Shown one piece after another: positions 53,138-62,317 of a stretch of DNA of 64,000 nucleotides. Location: contig JAFRZW010000005.1 in NCBI GenBank assembly GCA_017442365.1, positions 50,842 to 114,841 on the forward strand, written 5' to 3'. Both the position numbers and the translations under genes were made by a program. The notes under the pieces were generated by a model. The model saw nothing but the letters and a program-made list of their open reading frames with translations, did no database searches and was not told the origin of the DNA. The stretch's first letter is position 1. Each line of letters opens with the position of its first letter. The stretch comes from Rikenellaceae bacterium. GTDB lineage: Bacteria; Bacteroidota; Bacteroidia; Bacteroidales; Rikenellaceae.

Positions 53138-54253
53138 CTATTCGGGCTGTTGCACATCAAATCGAAGATAGGGCGCAATGCGTGCGGCCTCATCTACGGT
53201 GAATATTTTCTCGTCGATCATCTCTTCGATTGTAGTCCAACCTCCTTTCAATTGTCTTTGTTTCAATAACTTTCGTAGCGTTCGCGGTGGCAGATACGGG
53301 TGTTCGGCCAAACGCTCAGCGGGCGCAAAGATAACACTAATTTTTTGAATTTCACAACTATCGCACCAAATTTGTTGCACAATTCGCTCATAATTTTGTT
53401 CTGTAATGCCTCGCACCTCGCTCAGTTGCTCCACGCGGTAGAATCCACCGAGCCGACGGCGGTAGTCGATAATCGCCGCTGCGGTCTTCGCACCGATACC
53501 TCGAATGGCAACGAGCGCAGCCGAATCGGCCCGATTCAATTCGAGTAGTGTGGGAGTGGTCGGTTCCTTCGCTTCGAAGATCAGATAAGGTTGCAACCGT
53601 TCGATCATTTCGTCGCTAACAACGTAACACTCAGCCACTTCATCGATCGAGCGCAGTCCGCCGCGCATATCTCGATACTTAACCAGCACTTCGGCTTGAC
53701 GCACCGAAAATCCAATCTGCGACAGGTAGCCGACCGTTGCCGTGTCGAGTCGGAAGGGCACGAGTGCCAATGAGTCGCGCTTGTAGCGCGCCCGACGAGT
53801 GGAATCGAAAGTGCGCGTGGGGTAGTCGCGTTGCGCAAAAGGACGGAGCGCAAACTCTTCACCGATAACAATATATGGCTCCAAACGTCGATACATCTCC
53901 TCGCTCACGGTGTAGCACGACGCCAGGTCCTCCTTGATTTCGAAACGCTTGCCGCGAGCTCGATATTTGATTATGCCGAGCGCCTCGTTTCGCTTGAAAC
54001 CTAAGCGCAGAAGTGTGTGATAATCAACCGTATTGGGATCAAATTCAAACAGTGAGTCAGGCTCTACACGCTCCTCAGCGTAAGTGTGGCGTTGTGCGCT
54101 GTCGATTTGGGCTGTGGTGATCGAGGTCGGCTCGAATGAGGGATCGATACGCAGAGCTTCGCGTGCCACCCAAGCGCAAAATATCAGCGACGGGAGCACG
54201 ATCATTGCCCCTCGAAACTCCCTTGATGTCAATATGTTGCGAAATGATTTCAT
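53138..54253 (-). CDS. ComEA-like helix-hairpin-helix protein
   Basis: A 371-aa protein with one N-terminal TM segment (AMIVLPSLIFCAWVA) and an outer portion made of four related HhH units: FDPNTVDYHTLLRLGFKRNE, LDTATVGYLSQIGFSVRQA, LNRADSAALVAIRGIGAKTA and the final PPRTLRKLLKQRQLKGGW region. ComEA proteins bind DNA outside the membrane during natural uptake. In Bacteroidota these multi-HhH forms are common and not proven to act in transformation. No comEC is adjacent. It lies 7 nt downstream of the FkbM gene on the same strand. Confidence 0.82.
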   Translation of the reverse strand: MKSFRNILTSREFRGAMIVLPSLIFCAWVAREALRIDPSFEPTSITTAQIDSAQRHTYAEERVEPDSLFEFDPNTVDYHTLLRLGFKRNEALGIIKYRARGKRFEIKEDLASCYTVSEEMYRRLEPYIVIGEEFALRPFAQRDYPTRTFDSTRRARYKRDSLALVPFRLDTATVGYLSQIGFSVRQAEVLVKYRDMRGGLRSIDEVAECYVVSDEMIERLQPYLIFEAKEPTTPTLLELNRADSAALVAIRGIGAKTAAAIIDYRRRLGGFYRVEQLSEVRGITEQNYERIVQQIWCDSCEIQKISVIFAPAERLAEHPYLPPRTLRKLLKQRQLKGGWTTIEEMIDEKIFTVDEAARIAPYLRFDVQQPE

Positions 54254-54260
54254 CGCTCGG

Positions 54261-55073
54261 TTACTTGCGACGAATGGCTACAAGATTCTGGTACATAAAC
54301 AGTTCGCACACCTCCTCGTAACGACGAATCGGGTGCAGTCCGCGTTTCAAGATTCGGTACAACTCGAATTTGGGCGAGAGCAGTGTCCAAAGGTCGTGAA
54401 ACGATACTCGCGCTGCCAACGTCGTCGCACCGAACTCCAACTGAATGAAGTCGATACGTCCTTCGTCGATCATCTTTGCGGCACCACGCAGAGCCTCAAA
54501 TTCGTTGCCCTCGATGTCGAGTTTCAGCAGGTCGATATGGTCGATCGAGTGCGTACGGCAATAGTCATCGACCGACACCAATTCGATACTTTCGGTCTGA
54601 TCCATCGTGCGGTCAAAGCGTTCAAGATCACGTGGATAGAGCGATGCGAGGGTTGAGCCGTCGCCATCGGTATAGAGGGTGGCGGTCGTCGTTGTGCTAC
54701 CCACGCCCAAGCGGTTGAGTACCACGCCATCGATCGTTGTGGTGCGGCGAGTCAGCTCCTCGAACGTCGCCTTCGACGGCTCGAAGCAGTGCAACTCGAC
54801 CTGCGCACCGAAAACCTCGCTCACTTCGCGGGCATAATCGCCCACATTGGCGCCCACATCGAAGATCACAGCGCGACGCGACAACCCCGTCAAACGTCGG
54901 TGTAACTCATTGAGCCAGCGACGTTCTCCGTTGCGATCGCTATGCTCCGAGTAGCCGATGCCCATTGCATAGAGCGTGAATTTCAGCACCGCCGCGTGCA
55001 GCGATTGCAACGCGGGGCGGCTTGCTATCGAGGTGTAGAGATCGGCCGCGGCCTTTTTGATGGACATCTTCAT
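54261..55073 (-). CDS. FkbM-family methyltransferase
   Basis: A 270-aa SAM-dependent methyltransferase of the FkbM type, usually O-methylating sugars or polyketides. SAM site VIFDVGANVGDYAREVSEVF (about residue 75), ELHCFEPSKATFEEL as the second motif, IDLLKLDIEGNEFEALRGA and the ending FQLEFG-like FIQLEFGATTL. Substrate unknown; in a Bacteroidales envelope context a glycan is plausible. It is between the RlmI-type gene (21-nt gap) and the ComEA-like gene. Confidence 0.85.
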   Translation of the reverse strand: MKMSIKKAAADLYTSIASRPALQSLHAAVLKFTLYAMGIGYSEHSDRNGERRWLNELHRRLTGLSRRAVIFDVGANVGDYAREVSEVFGAQVELHCFEPSKATFEELTRRTTTIDGVVLNRLGVGSTTTTATLYTDGDGSTLASLYPRDLERFDRTMDQTESIELVSVDDYCRTHSIDHIDLLKLDIEGNEFEALRGAAKMIDEGRIDFIQLEFGATTLAARVSFHDLWTLLSPKFELYRILKRGLHPIRRYEEVCELFMYQNLVAIRRK

Positions 55074-55094
55074 CGTGCGAACGTTTTTCGAGGG

Positions 55095-56291
55095 TTATTC
55101 GACGTAGAGCACCAGACCTTTAAGATATTCACCCTCAGGGTGGTAGATGTTGATCGGGTGGTCGGCAGGTTGGGTCAGCTGGTGCAAAATACGCACACGA
55201 CGACCTGCGATTGCTGCTGCCGAGAAGACGGTCGTGCGGAACAGCTCCTTGCTTACGGCCTGCGAACAGCTGAACGTAAATAGAATGCCTCCGCTCTTGA
55301 TCTGAGCCAATGCGCGGGCATTCAGTTTCTTATAGCCCTGCATAGCGTTGCCCAACACCTTGTGGTGCTTGGCGAATGCCGGGGGATCGAGAATGATCAT
55401 ATCGAACTTGTCGCCAATATCGTGCAGATACTCGAAGGCATCGACCGCCTTCGACGAGTGGCGTACCTCATCGCCAAAATTGAGACGCATATTCTCGTCG
55501 GCCAGCTGCACTGCGCGCTCTGAGCTATCGACCGAGACCACCTCCACAGCGCCGCCAGCCATTGCATAGACCGAAAAACCGCCCGTGTAACAGAACGTGT
55601 TGAGCACGGTGCGACCCTTGGCGTAGTGGCGAACCAACTCACGATTGGCGCGCTGGTCGATGAAAAAGCCCGTTTTCTGTCCCTTTTCCCAATTGACATT
55701 GAATCGGTTACCGTTTTCGAGCACCTCTTGCGATGCGGTAGCCGACGAGCCATAGAGGTAGGAATCGACAGCGTTCAGACCCGCCTTGAACGGAACGGTC
55801 TGCGCGCTCTTGTCATAGATGGCCTCGATACGCTCGCCATAGACCGTGCGAATGGCCTCGGAAATCTCCTTGCGCGAACGATACATACCCACGCTGTGGC
55901 ACTGCACAACGGCCGTCGAACCATAGATATCGACTACCAGACCGGGCAGCGAATCACCCTCGCCGTGCACCAATCGGTAGCAGGTAGTCTGTTCATTATC
56001 AGTTAAATCGAGTGAGCGACGCACGTCGTAAGCCGTTGCAATGCGCTCGTTCCACCACGCTTGGTCGATCTCGACCTGCTCGAAGGTGAGCACTCGTACT
56101 GCGATCGAACCGATCTGGTAGTGGCCACGCGCGATGAAATCGCCATTTTTGGTATGAACATCGACGATCTCGCCCTCGGTTATATGGTCGCGCTCCGAAC
56201 GGATATATTCGATTGCGCCCGAGAAGATCCACGGGTGGCGGCGCAGGAGCGACTCCTCCTTGCCTCGACGTAAGAAAATTTGTGCGTACAT
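55095..56291 (-). CDS. class I rRNA large-subunit methyltransferase (RlmI-like)
   Basis: A 398-aa methyltransferase with an N-terminal PUA-like RNA-binding domain (LRRGKEESLLRRHPWIFSGA, about 1-75) and a C-terminal Rossmann domain. SAM motif NTFCYTGGFSVYAMAGGA (about residue 222), VVSVDSSERAVQLADENM, and catalytic FDMIILDPPAFAKHH. This matches E. coli RlmI, which makes m5C1962 in 23S rRNA. The catalytic Cys region FTFSCSQAVSKELFR is present. It lies 9 nt after the exonuclease gene. Confidence 0.9.
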   Translation of the reverse strand: MYAQIFLRRGKEESLLRRHPWIFSGAIEYIRSERDHITEGEIVDVHTKNGDFIARGHYQIGSIAVRVLTFEQVEIDQAWWNERIATAYDVRRSLDLTDNEQTTCYRLVHGEGDSLPGLVVDIYGSTAVVQCHSVGMYRSRKEISEAIRTVYGERIEAIYDKSAQTVPFKAGLNAVDSYLYGSSATASQEVLENGNRFNVNWEKGQKTGFFIDQRANRELVRHYAKGRTVLNTFCYTGGFSVYAMAGGAVEVVSVDSSERAVQLADENMRLNFGDEVRHSSKAVDAFEYLHDIGDKFDMIILDPPAFAKHHKVLGNAMQGYKKLNARALAQIKSGGILFTFSCSQAVSKELFRTTVFSAAAIAGRRVRILHQLTQPADHPINIYHPEGEYLKGLVLYVE

Positions 56292-56300
56292 ATCTCTTTG

Positions 56301-57041
56301 TTACTCTTTTGTTTCGGTTGTGGGTTTGCTGTTGTGGGGCTTGCGACGGCGGAAGGGACGACGACGCGATTTGGCTTTTTGTTCAGCTTTCTGTTCGATT
56401 TTTTGGGGCTCGGCCTGTGCTTTAATCTCTTGCTCGGGCGCAGGATTACACTTGGGCGTAGCCTCCAATTTTGCGAGAATCTCCAAGCATACCCACGCGT
56501 CGGTTGCAGCGTAGGAGATCTGTTGCTCGGTGAATTGTGCCGCCTCCCAATTGCTCAATCGTTGCGCCTTCGAAACACGTTTGCCCAACACGATAGCCGA
56601 CAGCTTACGCAGGCTCTTCTCCTCGATGCCCCATTGCGGAGCGATGGTTTGCAGGTCGATGAAACCTGCTGCACGAATGTGTCGCAGCTGGTTGAGCGAA
56701 CGGATATCGCCCGCAACATCGGCACCTACTTTCTTGATGTCGGGATTTTCGAGCAGGCGCTGCAACTCTCGTCCGAATTTCATTCGGCACAGACGGAACA
56801 GATAGCAACGCTCTGGGGTTGAGAGCTGTATGAGTGCCACGCGGTTGGTTATGCCCGCTTTGAACGAGGGACGAGTCTCGGTATCGAATCCGATTACGGA
56901 GTGCTGCGATAGGTAGTTGCACGCCTCGATAAGTCCCTGCTCGGTATCGACAATCTGCACCTTGCCCTCGAAACGAATAGCGGGCAACGTAGCGGTCTGC
57001 TCGTTGGTGATTGTTGGTGCAAATTTCTGTTCGATACTCAT
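56301..57041 (-). CDS. DEDDy 3'-5' exonuclease (RNase D-like) with basic tail
   Basis: A 246-aa protein whose first ~190 residues form a DEDDy exonuclease domain: Exo I in SVIGFDTETRPSF (D, E), Exo II in KKVGADVAGDIRSLNQL (D), Exo III in ISYAATDAWVCLEIL (Y, D). All four acidic residues and the tyrosine are present. The C-terminal 50 residues are Lys/Arg/Gln-rich (AQAEPQKIEQKAEQKAK, RRRPFRRRKPHNS) and resemble a nucleic-acid-binding tail. HRDC domains of full-length RNase D are absent. It is encoded between recQ and the rRNA methyltransferase gene. Confidence 0.88.
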   Translation of the reverse strand: MSIEQKFAPTITNEQTATLPAIRFEGKVQIVDTEQGLIEACNYLSQHSVIGFDTETRPSFKAGITNRVALIQLSTPERCYLFRLCRMKFGRELQRLLENPDIKKVGADVAGDIRSLNQLRHIRAAGFIDLQTIAPQWGIEEKSLRKLSAIVLGKRVSKAQRLSNWEAAQFTEQQISYAATDAWVCLEILAKLEATPKCNPAPEQEIKAQAEPQKIEQKAEQKAKSRRRPFRRRKPHNSKPTTETKE

Positions 57042-57066
57042 TGTTCTCTCTGTTTAGCGTGCAAAG

Positions 57067-58995
57067 TTACCCATTTATAGTGATAATTCCGCTTTTGTCG
57101 AGCGAAATTTTACCTTCATCGAGCAAACGATTGACTGCATCGAGTGGTGAAGAGTTGCCTTTTTGCAGTCGTGAGGTGAGTTCGCGCAGGGTCAGCGATT
57201 GCTCTTTGGAGAGCATTTCGAGAATCTGCTCTTCGATGTTAAGTGGCTGTTGTGCAGAGCGTTTGCGTCTTGCCAAGCAGACGTCGCACACGCCACAATC
57301 CTGGTCGCCCGTACCGCCAAAATAGTCCTCGATCATCGCACTGCGGCACACCTCTTCGTTGTGAGCATAGCGCAACATCGCCTCGTAACGTTCCAAGCAC
57401 ATTTGCTTGCGATGTTGGTAGGTCTCGGGGGCAATTCGCACGTCCGAGATGGGTAGTCGCTCCTCGTCGAAATAGATCATTGGCGAGCGATTCGAGGGGA
57501 CGTAGCGTATCACGCGCATCTGCCACAAACGTTTCATCAGTTCGTGAACGCGCTCGATAGTAAAACCACTTACGGCAGCGATCTCGCCCTCGTCAATGGG
57601 ACGAAATTCGGTGAAAACGCGATCGTAAAGTCTTAGTATCGTGCGCAATAGCAGGTCGATGTCGTTGTGCTCGACGCGGATTTTGTAGAGGTCGTCGCGG
57701 CTTACGCAGAAGTGGATTCGGGCGGGGTTCTCCATCTCCTCGGTGAGGGTCAGATAGCCATTCTGCTGCAAGAGTTTTAAGGCATTGATCGCCGTTCCGT
57801 TGTAGATACCGAAGCGACTGCAAAATTCGTGAATATTGAATGTAAATGCGGCCCCTGCGCCATCGCCGACGGGAATTTGCAGGTAGTTGCAGACCGATTC
57901 GTAGCATTTTTTGACCACGTCGAGCGTCGGAAATTCGCTCTCGATACGTCGGTTGATTCGAGCCTGATCATTCGCGCTGACCAGCAGCAGAGCGTAGGCT
58001 CGACCTCCGTCGCGTCCTGCACGTCCCGCCTCCTGATAGTACTCTTCGAGCGATTCGCTCATTGCATAGTGGATTACGAATCGGACATTGGCTTTGTCGA
58101 TACCCATACCGAAGGCATTGGTAGCCACCATTATACGTGTGCGATCTTCGCTCCACGCTGTCTGTCGCATCGAGCGCTCGGCGTGTCCCAACCCGCCGTG
58201 ATAGTAGTCGGCCGAGATACCGTTCTCGGTCAAGAATGCGGCAAGTTTCTCGACGCCCTCGCGCGTACGCATATAGATAATGCCCGACCCGCTGACCTTC
58301 TCGATCACGTTCAGTATCTGTTCGTTTTTGTCCTCGACGTGGCGCACCACATATTGCAGATTGGGTCGTGCGAAGCTACTGCGCAGCACGTTCGGCTCGC
58401 CAAAACGCAATTTGTTCATCACGTCCTTTGCTACCAAATCGGTTGCCGAGGCCGTCAGCGCCAGCACGGGCGTATCGGGAATCAAGCGTCGAATCTCGGC
58501 AATGCGCAGGTACGACGGTCGAAAATCGTAGCCCCATTGCGAAATGCAGTGAGCCTCATCGACCGCCAGCAGCGACACCCGCATCTTGTCCAAACGCAGT
58601 CGAAATGCCTCAGAGGCAAGGCGTTCGGGTGCGAGATAGAGGAATTTGACGTCGCCATAGACGCAGTTGTCGAGTGCGATGTCGATCTGTCGGGGCGACA
58701 ATCCCGAATGGACAGCCACAGCCGAGATTGATCGGCTGCGCAGTCGATCGACCTGATCCTTCATCAGCGCGATGAGTGGCGTAACGACAATGCACAGACC
58801 CTCTTGCATCAGCGTCGGGAGCTGGTAGATGATCGACTTACCCGCGCCCGTAGGCATTAGCGCGAGGGTGTCGCGCCCGCGCAAAATGGAGCTGATCACC
58901 TCGCGCTGCATCGGGCGGAACGAGGTGTATCCCCAATATTTGCGTAGCGTGTCGAGCATTCGCTCCTCGCTGAAAAGTTCTTGCTGACGATTCAT
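57067..58995 (-). CDS. recQ: ATP-dependent DNA helicase RecQ
   Basis: A 642-aa 3'-5' helicase. Walker A LMPTGAGKSIIYQLP (about residue 47), DEAH box LLAVDEAHCISQWGYDFRP, motif VI EYYQEAGRAGRDG, then the zinc-binding part of the RQC region (CLERYEAMLRYAHNEEVCRS and CGVCDVC). A winged-helix-like end follows; I see no clear HRDC domain. ATG 58995 is chosen. The frame continues 54 codons upstream only because a heptameric repeat happens to stay open. The -7 box ends about 5 nt before this ATG, so the transcript may be leaderless or translation may start at Met13. Confidence 0.93.
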   Translation of the reverse strand: MNRQQELFSEERMLDTLRKYWGYTSFRPMQREVISSILRGRDTLALMPTGAGKSIIYQLPTLMQEGLCIVVTPLIALMKDQVDRLRSRSISAVAVHSGLSPRQIDIALDNCVYGDVKFLYLAPERLASEAFRLRLDKMRVSLLAVDEAHCISQWGYDFRPSYLRIAEIRRLIPDTPVLALTASATDLVAKDVMNKLRFGEPNVLRSSFARPNLQYVVRHVEDKNEQILNVIEKVSGSGIIYMRTREGVEKLAAFLTENGISADYYHGGLGHAERSMRQTAWSEDRTRIMVATNAFGMGIDKANVRFVIHYAMSESLEEYYQEAGRAGRDGGRAYALLLVSANDQARINRRIESEFPTLDVVKKCYESVCNYLQIPVGDGAGAAFTFNIHEFCSRFGIYNGTAINALKLLQQNGYLTLTEEMENPARIHFCVSRDDLYKIRVEHNDIDLLLRTILRLYDRVFTEFRPIDEGEIAAVSGFTIERVHELMKRLWQMRVIRYVPSNRSPMIYFDEERLPISDVRIAPETYQHRKQMCLERYEAMLRYAHNEEVCRSAMIEDYFGGTGDQDCGVCDVCLARRKRSAQQPLNIEEQILEMLSKEQSLTLRELTSRLQKGNSSPLDAVNRLLDEGKISLDKSGIITING

Positions 58996-58999
58996 ACGA

Positions 59000-59007
59000 C
59001 AAAGATA
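59000..59007 (-). promoter_or_regulatory. -7 box of recQ
   Basis: Minus-strand TATCTTTG directly beside the recQ ATG. TTG candidates upstream give spacers of 16 or 23 nt, both off-consensus. Confidence 0.45.
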
Positions 59008-59018
59008 GGGATAAATTA

Positions 59019-59131
59019 ATTCACAATTCACAATTCGCAATTCAAAATGTGGCTGATGAGGCGTGCGACGTGAATAATTTTGAATCCTCGAATTTGAATT
59101 TTGAATCTTGAATTTTGAATTATGAATTTTA
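59019..59131. repeat. heptameric repeat tracts between recQ and the PqqD-like gene
   Basis: Two tracts, CACAATT-type units (59021-59049) and GAATTTT/GAATCTT units (59080-59131), flank a short spacer. The right tract reaches the promoter region of the next gene. Confidence 0.75.
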
Positions 59132-59176
59132 TTGCCCATCTTTGCCCTACGAAACAAAGCAAAAACAGAGTGCGTT

Positions 59177-59446
59177 ATGAAGATAGATTCGAAGGTTAAG
59201 GTGCGCGATATCGCGGGCGAGAAGGTGGTGATTATGCAGGGTCATCTGGGAGCCGACCTGACACGTATTGTCCAGCTCAACGGTTCGTCGCAGTGGTTGT
59301 TGGAGCAGCTCTCGGGGCGCGAATTTGAGGTGGCAGATGTGGTTGCGTTGCTCACTTCGCGCTACGATGTCGATGAGCAGACCGCTACGGCCGACGCCGA
59401 GAAGTGGGTCGAGCAGTTGCGCGAACAGCAGATGATCGCCGAGTAG
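59177..59446 (+). CDS. PqqD-family small protein
   Basis: An 89-aa protein with the PqqD fold pattern: VKVRDIAGEKVVIMQGHLG, IVQLNGSSQWLLEQLSGREF, VADVVALLTSRYDVDEQTA. PqqD-like proteins present precursor peptides to radical-SAM maturases. Here no radical-SAM gene or precursor is adjacent, so it is a solitary member, as often seen in Bacteroidales. ATG 59177 starts the conserved part; 59132 lies in the repeat tract. A possible CATCTTTG -7 variant is at 59138-59145. Confidence 0.75.
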   Translation: MKIDSKVKVRDIAGEKVVIMQGHLGADLTRIVQLNGSSQWLLEQLSGREFEVADVVALLTSRYDVDEQTATADAEKWVEQLREQQMIAE

Positions 59447-59472
59447 CCGCCACGACCGCACGCTACAAACTT

Positions 59473-59509
59473 AAAGCCTCACCGCTCTGCAAACGGTGAG
59501 GCTTTTTCT
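59473..59509 (+). terminator. intrinsic terminator of the PqqD-like gene
   Basis: A 12-bp perfect stem (59473-59484 with 59494-59505) with T5 following. Confidence 0.85.
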
Positions 59510-59533
59510 ATGAGTAATTTTCGCGCGAGCTAC

Positions 59534-59704
59534 CTACTTTTTGAGGTCGTAGAAGCAACGCTTGGGTGAATAAACGGTGCCGTCGGCAACCATTTTCTTG
59601 ATCACTTTCGAGACATCGTCCTTAGCGATACCAGTCGCAGTAGCGATGTCGCCGGGGCGCATTGCACCCTTCTCCTCGAATGCTTTGATGATTTTGCTCT
59701 CCAT
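59534..59704 (-). CDS. mini winged-helix protein
   Basis: A 56-aa protein that reads as a single winged helix: ESKIIKAFEEKGAMRPGDIA (helix 1-2), TGIAKDDVSKVIKKMVADG (recognition helix), TVYSPKRCFYDLKK (wing). Similar short proteins occur widely in Bacteroidales as predicted transcriptional regulators. ATG 59704 is used; the 25-codon upstream extension has no conserved features. It is a single gene, divergent from the GH3 gene. DNA binding is inferred from the fold only. Confidence 0.75.
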   Translation of the reverse strand: MESKIIKAFEEKGAMRPGDIATATGIAKDDVSKVIKKMVADGTVYSPKRCFYDLKK

Positions 59705-59831
59705 AGTTGTCGTTTTATTAGTTTTTAATTCAGTAATTTTCTCACCACAAAAATATAACGAAATTTTGAGAAATCTCAATCCCGAACCGAAAATCGTTAT
59801 CGGAAATTTCGATAGTTCGATAAATATTTCT

Positions 59832-59839
59832 TATCTTTG
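59832..59839 (+). promoter_or_regulatory. -7 box of the GH3 gene
   Basis: TATCTTTG about 45 nt before the ATG. The -33 position has TTTC rather than TTTG. Confidence 0.45.
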
Positions 59840-59885
59840 TACACATCACAACGTATAACTAACAAACATACATTTAATTTTAACT

Positions 59886-61508
59886 ATGAAAAGAATTATT
59901 TTATTCTTATTGATTTGCATTATGCCTGCGATCTCTTTCGCTCATAAAAACGATCCCGTCGAGCGTATGATGCGCAAAATGTCGGTGCGCGACAAGGTCG
60001 GTCAGCTCTTCATTATCAACTACGGGCACTACACTCCCGAAGGCGAAATCGAGCAGATGATCAAGAAGGATCGCATTGGTGGTCTGATCATTATGGAGGA
60101 CGAAATGGTGCATTACGCCAACCGTATGAACGCATTTCAACAGCAGTCGCGCGTGCCGCTGGTGATCAGTATCGACGGCGAGTGGGGTGCTTCGATGCGT
60201 TTCGATACGCTCACCCAATTCCCGCGCAATATGCAGCTCGGTGCCCTCTCGAATACCGATATGGTATATAAGGTGGGTCGCGCAATGGCCGATCAGTTCC
60301 GTCGCGTGGGCGTGCATATCAACTATGCACCGACCATCGACGTCAATAACAACCCGAAGAATCCCGTTATCGGTCAGCGTTCGTTTGGCGACAACCCCGA
60401 GAAGGTGGCTAAGTATGGCGCAGCACTGATCCGCGGTATGCAGGACGGTGGCGTATGGACCTCGGCTAAGCACTTCCCCGGCCACGGCGACACCGATGTC
60501 GATTCGCACAAGGCTCTGCCTACGCTGCCTTTCGACCGTGCTCGTCTGGACGCAATCGAGCTCTATCCTTTCAAAGAGGCTATCAATCAGGACGTTTGGA
60601 TGGTGATGGTGGGCCACTTGAATGTTCCCGCACTCGATCCGACGGGTATGCCCAGCTCGCTGTCGTATCCGATCGTAACAAAGTTGTTGAAGGAGGAGAT
60701 GGGCTTCAAGGGTATCGTGGTTACCGACGCACTCGGTATGAAGGGTGTTTCGACCTATATGCCCGCCGAGATGGTTCCGCTGGCGTCGTTCAAGGCCGGC
60801 TCGGATATGCTGTTGATGCCCGCTAAGGATTGGCACCGTTCGATCCGCAACGTGATCAAGGCTGTTAAGTCGGGTGAGATCTCGCGCGAGCGTCTGGACG
60901 AGAGCGTGCGTAAGGTGCTGAAAATGAAGCAGCAGCTCGGCATTCTCGAAGAGGAACCCTTTATCGATCCCAAGAATATCTACGAGGATACCGAAACTAA
61001 GGAGGTGGTCGATTTCATTCAGCAGGTTTGCGACGCGTCGATGACGATGGTTAAGCGTCCGAGTGTTGCGTTGAAGGGCGAGGGCTCGCTCGCTGAGCTG
61101 ATCAAGTCGGGTCGCGCTAAGGAGGTTGTGCTCGACAAGCGTATGTCGTTGGCATCGCTCGACGGTGCTAAGGCGTCGGTCAAGGGTGCTGAGTATGCAG
61201 TGGTATATCTGCCCGAGTTGCGCGCTCCGAAGAACGATTTCAACTCCTATTCGAATATGAAACCCGAGGAGATCTACGGTTTCTTGTCTGAGTGGGCACG
61301 CCAGCAGAAGGTGATTCTGGCTGTGATGAACAACCCCTACGTGCTCGATCAGATCGATATGAAGGATTTTGACGGTATCGTGATCGGTTATAGCTCGGTA
61401 GATCAGAATATGAAGGCTATGCGCAAGGTGCTGTCGGGTCAGATCGAGGCTGAGGGTGTTATGCCCGTAAGCGCAGGTGGTCTGCCTAACGGTTTCAGCG
61501 CGAAGTAA
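59886..61508 (+). CDS. glycoside hydrolase family 3 (beta-N-acetylhexosaminidase-like)
   Basis: A 540-aa exported GH3 enzyme (signal peptide IILFLLICIMPAISFA). The TIM barrel shows KVGQLFIINYGHYTPEGEI, LVISIDGEWGASMRF, NYAPTIDVNNNPKNPVIGQR and the NagZ-type loop KHFPGHGDTDVDSHKALP, whose His/Asp supply general acid. The nucleophile is Asp281 in VVTDALGMKGV. A C-terminal alpha/beta domain (about 390-540) follows. The longer GH3-beta-lactamase fusion known in the phylum is absent. Cutting of GlcNAc-containing peptidoglycan fragments is likely. Start region MKRIILF is immediately before the signal peptide. Confidence 0.9.
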   Translation: MKRIILFLLICIMPAISFAHKNDPVERMMRKMSVRDKVGQLFIINYGHYTPEGEIEQMIKKDRIGGLIIMEDEMVHYANRMNAFQQQSRVPLVISIDGEWGASMRFDTLTQFPRNMQLGALSNTDMVYKVGRAMADQFRRVGVHINYAPTIDVNNNPKNPVIGQRSFGDNPEKVAKYGAALIRGMQDGGVWTSAKHFPGHGDTDVDSHKALPTLPFDRARLDAIELYPFKEAINQDVWMVMVGHLNVPALDPTGMPSSLSYPIVTKLLKEEMGFKGIVVTDALGMKGVSTYMPAEMVPLASFKAGSDMLLMPAKDWHRSIRNVIKAVKSGEISRERLDESVRKVLKMKQQLGILEEEPFIDPKNIYEDTETKEVVDFIQQVCDASMTMVKRPSVALKGEGSLAELIKSGRAKEVVLDKRMSLASLDGAKASVKGAEYAVVYLPELRAPKNDFNSYSNMKPEEIYGFLSEWARQQKVILAVMNNPYVLDQIDMKDFDGIVIGYSSVDQNMKAMRKVLSGQIEAEGVMPVSAGGLPNGFSAK

Positions 61509-61568
61509 ACTATCTTGGTGTGGGCGCAAAAGCGTGAGTTTGTTGCGCCTCACACTTCGATCAAATCA

Positions 61569-61604
61569 GAAAGGCGTTCGATCACTCGAACGCCTTTCGT
61601 TTGC
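61569..61604. terminator. bidirectional terminator, GH3 / rplT
   Basis: A 13-bp perfect stem (61569-61581 with 61586-61598, TCAC loop) between the GH3 gene (+) and rplT (-). Confidence 0.8.
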
Positions 61605-61634
61605 TTATTGGTCGCGGTTGCGACTTAAAGCGGC

Positions 61635-61979
61635 TTATTTAACTGCATTAACAATCTGCTGGAATGCCTCGGGGTTGTTCATAGCGAGGTCAGCCAGAAC
61701 CTTACGGTTCAGAGCGATACCCGACTTATTGAGCTTACCCATAAACTGCGAGTAGGTCATACCGTTAGCGCGTGCAGCAGCGTTGATACGCTGGATCCAC
61801 AAGCTGCGGAATGTTCTCTTTTTGATTTGGCGGTGTGCGTAAGCATACTGCAAACCTTTTTCAACGGTGTTTTTGGCAACCGTCCATACGTTTCCCCTTG
61901 AACCAAAGTTACCCTTGGCAAGTTTTAAAACCTTCTTTCTTCTTGCTCTTGATGCAACAGCATTTACTGATCTTGGCAT
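61635..61979 (-). CDS. rplT: 50S ribosomal protein L20
   Basis: L20, 114 aa, essential early in large-subunit assembly. The family text is complete: [68 protein letters not shown]. It lies about 107 nt downstream of rpmI, and the two are co-transcribed. Confidence 0.97.
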   Translation of the reverse strand: MPRSVNAVASRARRKKVLKLAKGNFGSRGNVWTVAKNTVEKGLQYAYAHRQIKKRTFRSLWIQRINAAARANGMTYSQFMGKLNKSGIALNRKVLADLAMNNPEAFQQIVNAVK

Positions 61980-62086
61980 AGTGTGTGAAAAGTTTTACGA
62001 GCTGTCAGCGACGTGATTCTCTCACGTTCTTCGGGGCTGATTTGCTCTTTGATTAATAAAATAAGTTAGTGAAGCGCGTTACTTAA

Positions 62087-62281
62087 TTACTTAACCAACA
62101 GCTTCTTGATCTTGGGCTCGTCGGCAGCCGAAACGGTGCTCGAATAGCACAAGTTACGCTTTTGTTTAGTCGTTTTTTTGGTCAGGATATGACTGTGATA
62201 AGCGTGCTGACGCTTGATCTTACCTGTGCCGGTGAAGGTAAATCTCTTCTTCGCCGCGGCATTAGTTTTCATTTTGGGCAT
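62087..62281 (-). CDS. rpmI: 50S ribosomal protein L35
   Basis: L35, 64 aa: [64 protein letters not shown]. The family N-terminal pattern is exact. infC, normally just upstream, is not present; the next gene on this strand is a YiiX-like hydrolase ending 131 nt away. Confidence 0.97.
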   Translation of the reverse strand: MPKMKTNAAAKKRFTFTGTGKIKRQHAYHSHILTKKTTKQKRNLCYSSTVSAADEPKIKKLLVK

Positions 62282-62317
62282 TTTAGTAAACAGTTAAATT
62301 TAGTTAAACATAGCGTG

